From: Schlegelella aquatica
Lineage (GTDB): Bacteria > Pseudomonadota > Gammaproteobacteria > Burkholderiales > Burkholderiaceae_C
Assembly (NCBI RefSeq): GCF_026013905.1
Contig: NZ_CP110257.1
Coordinates: forward strand, 1,240,001-1,304,000
Length of the DNA: 64,000 bases
Direction: 5' to 3'
Part shown: positions 61,673 through 64,000 of the stretch, piece after piece
Position numbering within the stretch: the stretch's first letter is position 1
How the letters are laid out: each line of letters starts with the position of its first letter
The notes under the pieces: generated by a model
Told to the model about the DNA's origin: nothing
What the model saw: the letters and a program-made list of their open reading frames with translations, nothing else
Databases searched by the model: none
Made by a program: the position numbers and the translations under genes

Positions 61673-64000
61673 CACCAGTCCTCCTTGACGGCCAGCACGA
61701 CGTCGTGCCGGATCGCGGCTCGCGCAGCCCACCAGGCGGTGGCCGTGCCGGCCGCCACGACGGTGAGCGCCAGCGCGGCCAGGCGGGCGAAGGGCAACTG
61801 CAGCTCCATCGTCCAGTGAAAGCTCTGCGGATTGACGACATGCACCAGCACGGCACTCACGGCGATACCGAGCGCGGTACCCCACAGCGCGCCGACGGTC
61901 GTCCACGCCAGGCCCTCGAGCGCGACGAGCCGCATCACCTGCGAGCGTGTGAACCCGAGGTGCCGCAACAGGCCGAATTCCTTGCGACGTGCAAGCGTCT
62001 GGGCGGAAGTGGTTGCCGCGATGCCGAAGAGCCCGATCGCGATGGCCACCGCCTGCAGCCAGTAGGTGACGGCGAAACTGCGGTCGAAGATGCGAAGCGA
62101 GGCGCTGCGGATCGTCTGCGCTGAGGTGAACTCGAGCGTCTGTGCACCGGGAAGGGCCCTCACACGGGCTTGCAGTTCGGCCAGGTCGAGGCCCGCGTCG
62201 GGCCACAGCGCCAGGTCGTTCACCCGTGTATCGCCGGTGGCCCGCACATAGGCGGCGCGTGCGATCACGATGGAGCCGTGCTGGCGCACGTAGTCGCGCC
62301 ACACGCCCTGCACCCAGATTTCGAGGCCGGAGCCCAACGGCAGGGGCAGGCGCTGTCCGGGCTGCAGGTCGTAGAGGTCCACCATCGCCTCGCTGACGAA
62401 GGCCGCGACGGCGCCGTCGGGCCGTTCGCGCTCGTCGAGCAGGCGGCTTCGCCCTGCCAGCGGCAGCTGCCGGGCCGGATCGTCCAGCGCGCGTGCGATC
62501 AAGGCCACGGGCGGTCGCTGGGGCTTGAGCAGCAGCGGGGTCACGCGAAGAGGCTCCACACGGGCCACACCCGGCAGTCCGGCGATGGCGTCGACCAGGC
62601 CCTCGTCGAGAAAGGCCCCCTCGCTTCCGGCCGGGCTCAGGCCGGCGCGCACGTAGAGCGGTGCGGGCAGCACCTGGTCCAGCCACTGCGAGACCGACGC
62701 GCGGAAGCTGCCGACCATCACCGTGAGTGCCACCGACAGACTCAGGCTCGCCACCACCCCGGCGACGGCCGTCGTCGCCGTATGGCGCTGCCGCCGGGCG
62801 CGCTCGAGCGCGAGCAGGGTCTCGGGCCGGCGTGCCCGCAGGCGCCCCAGCGCCAGCGTGACGGCCTCCGGCACACAGGCGATCCCGCCCAGGAGCAGAC
62901 AGGCCACCGAGGCATATGCGAACAACGGCAAGCCCGCCACGGGCGGCAGCAATGCCAGCAGCGCGCCGGCCGCCAGCAGGGCCAGCCCGCCCGCCCGGCG
63001 CCAACGCCGCTCCACCGCCGAGGGCACGCTGCCCAGGCCCTTGAGTGCCTGCGCAGGCGGCAGGCGCTCGGCTTGCCGGGCCGGCAGCCACGCCCCGGCC
63101 AGCGCGGCGGCCACGCCGAGCGCGAGGTGGGCGCCGCCCGCAGGGGTGGACCACTGCAAGCTCGGTTGTACGCCGGTGAAGTAGCCGCCCCCCAGGTCTC
63201 CGCCGAAGAACCGCAACGCGAGGCTCGCCAAGCCCGTGCCGGCGGCCAGCCCGGCCGCGCTTCCCACGCCGCCGAGGAAGGCCGCCTCGGCCAGCACCAA
63301 CTGGCGTCGCTCGCGCGCGGTGAGCCCCAGCACGCCGAGCAGCGCCAGTTGCGCACTGCGTTTGGCGACCGAGAGCGCCAGCACCGAGAAGACGAGAAAG
63401 CCCCCGGTGAAGAGCGCGACAAAGGCGAGCACCGTGAGGTTGACGCGGTAGGCGCGCGAGAGGTGCGAGATGCGCTCCTCGGCCGCGCCGGGGGCGATGC
63501 CCCGTACACCGGCAGGCAGCGCGAGCGCGTCCAGCAGGGCGGCGCCGTCGGCACCGGGGGCGAGCTTCAGGTCGATGCGGCTCACGCGGCCGAGCAATCC
63601 GAAGGCCTCCTGCGCCCCCGCGATGTCCATGACGACGAGGGGTCCGCCGCCCGCACCGACATTGCCCGCCACCTTCCACGCACGCCATTGCGTGCCGGCG
63701 CGCAGTTCGAGCCGGTCACCCGGCTGTACGCCGAGGACTCGCTGTGCGGCCGGGTTGAGAAAGACGAGTCCGGGGTCCACCAGCGCCAGCCGATCCTGCC
63801 TTTCGGCCGCCCGCGGGAGCAGTCGAGGGGCGATGGCAGGGGCCACGAGGGCGTCGATGCCGAGCACGCGCACTCCGACGCTCGGGCCTGCGGATGCGGT
63901 GTCGGCCGCCGGCACGCGCGCCTGCGTCTGCACTTCCACCACGGGGCTGGCGACCTGCACTTGCGGATGCCGGGCTGCCCGCGCGTACACCTGTTCGTCG
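61672..64000 (-). CDS. FtsX/MacB-type ABC permease (AttG-like), partial
   Basis: The C-terminal 776 or so residues of a large permease; the start lies beyond the right edge. Two FtsX domains can be seen. One is around residues 180-310 of the visible part (LTVLAFVALFTGGFLVFSVLA, SAQLALLGVLGLTARERRQL) and one is at the C-terminus (YWLQAVAIAIGLFGIAATTS, EFGLLRHLGFTRSQVMRLV, LALTVVAAGTATAWWAARA), with a middle pair between them. This is the eight-to-ten helix form found in AttG/lipoprotein-release-type exporters. The ATPase subunit is expected off the right edge. It forms an operon with the lipocalin-like protein and the following ABC exporter. Confidence 0.87.
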   Translation of the reverse strand, partial: DEQVYARAARHPQVQVASPVVEVQTQARVPAADTASAGPSVGVRVLGIDALVAPAIAPRLLPRAAERQDRLALVDPGLVFLNPAAQRVLGVQPGDRLELRAGTQWRAWKVAGNVGAGGGPLVVMDIAGAQEAFGLLGRVSRIDLKLAPGADGAALLDALALPAGVRGIAPGAAEERISHLSRAYRVNLTVLAFVALFTGGFLVFSVLALSVAKRSAQLALLGVLGLTARERRQLVLAEAAFLGGVGSAAGLAAGTGLASLALRFFGGDLGGGYFTGVQPSLQWSTPAGGAHLALGVAAALAGAWLPARQAERLPPAQALKGLGSVPSAVERRWRRAGGLALLAAGALLALLPPVAGLPLFAYASVACLLLGGIACVPEAVTLALGRLRARRPETLLALERARRQRHTATTAVAGVVASLSLSVALTVMVGSFRASVSQWLDQVLPAPLYVRAGLSPAGSEGAFLDEGLVDAIAGLPGVARVEPLRVTPLLLKPQRPPVALIARALDDPARQLPLAGRSRLLDERERPDGAVAAFVSEAMVDLYDLQPGQRLPLPLGSGLEIWVQGVWRDYVRQHGSIVIARAAYVRATGDTRVNDLALWPDAGLDLAELQARVRALPGAQTLEFTSAQTIRSASLRIFDRSFAVTYWLQAVAIAIGLFGIAATTSAQTLARRKEFGLLRHLGFTRSQVMRLVALEGLAWTTVGALWGTALGIAVSAVLVHVVNPQSFHWTMELQLPFARLAALALTVVAAGTATAWWAARAAIRHDVVLAVKEDW

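Overview
This is very high-GC DNA from what looks like a betaproteobacterium of the order Burkholderiales, probably near the Rubrivivax/Caldimonas/Schlegelella group. The evidence is the glnA-ntrB-ntrC block, the small DUF1415, DUF1439 and DUF4148 proteins typical of that order, a fused SpeD-SpeE polyamine enzyme, and the TruC/YchJ/YaaA set. The placement is inferred from gene content, not from a tree.

Layout. 1-8453: two efflux systems face away from a shared control region. A TetR-controlled RND pump (permease partial at the left edge, adaptor, regulator with a palindromic operator) reads left, and a MacAB-type ABC exporter with a DUF1439 lipoprotein reads right. 8596-18743: housekeeping genes (uppP, trmB, speDE, tRNA-Gly, tRNA-Ala, DoxX/GST with a divergent LysR regulator, a 3-hydroxyisobutyrate-dehydrogenase-like reductase, a peroxiredoxin, truC, ychJ, yaaA). 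18822-29049: a 2OG-Fe(II) oxygenase and a CoA-transferase, then a minus-strand run with two DEAD-box helicases, a DMT exporter, a DUF4010 membrane protein overlapping a beta-CASP nuclease, and an MFS transporter. 29270-40992: ettA, a soluble hybrid histidine kinase, DUF1415, an EI24 membrane protein, a CinA-like protein, the nitrogen-control block glnA-(small periplasmic protein)-ntrB-ntrC with a sigma-54 promoter and NtrC site upstream of glnA, and xthA.

41135-44461 is a decayed accessory patch. A TonB-dependent receptor gene is cut off after its plug domain. It is followed by lower-GC DNA with an orphan regulator box, a DUF4148 gene, the 3' part of a heavy-metal sensor kinase, and an IS5-family element that inserted exactly at the folA stop codon. 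Core genes folA, a DMT transporter and thyA follow.

47037-58794 is the main accessory element. Two directly repeated, near-identical IS5-family (IS427-like) elements bracket a heavy-metal efflux cluster: DUF4148, czcI, czcC, a small His-rich periplasmic protein, czcB, czcA and a second small His-rich protein on the minus strand; czcR-czcS and a DsbB-like gene on the plus strand. The outer edges carry a TA dinucleotide on both sides, so the whole 11.8 kb could have moved as a composite transposon. It sits between a GC-rich tandem repeat downstream of thyA and the stop codon of an ABC exporter. The window ends in that exporter, a lipocalin/AttH-like protein and a partial FtsX-type ABC permease.

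For the metal cluster: CzcA is the proton-driven inner-membrane pump, CzcB the periplasmic adaptor and CzcC the outer-membrane channel. The small His-rich periplasmic proteins probably bind or deliver metal, and CzcRS switch the system on. Three TNAC-N4-GTNA-type inverted repeats, one at czcR and two in the decayed patch, suggest both patches answered to related metal-responsive regulators.
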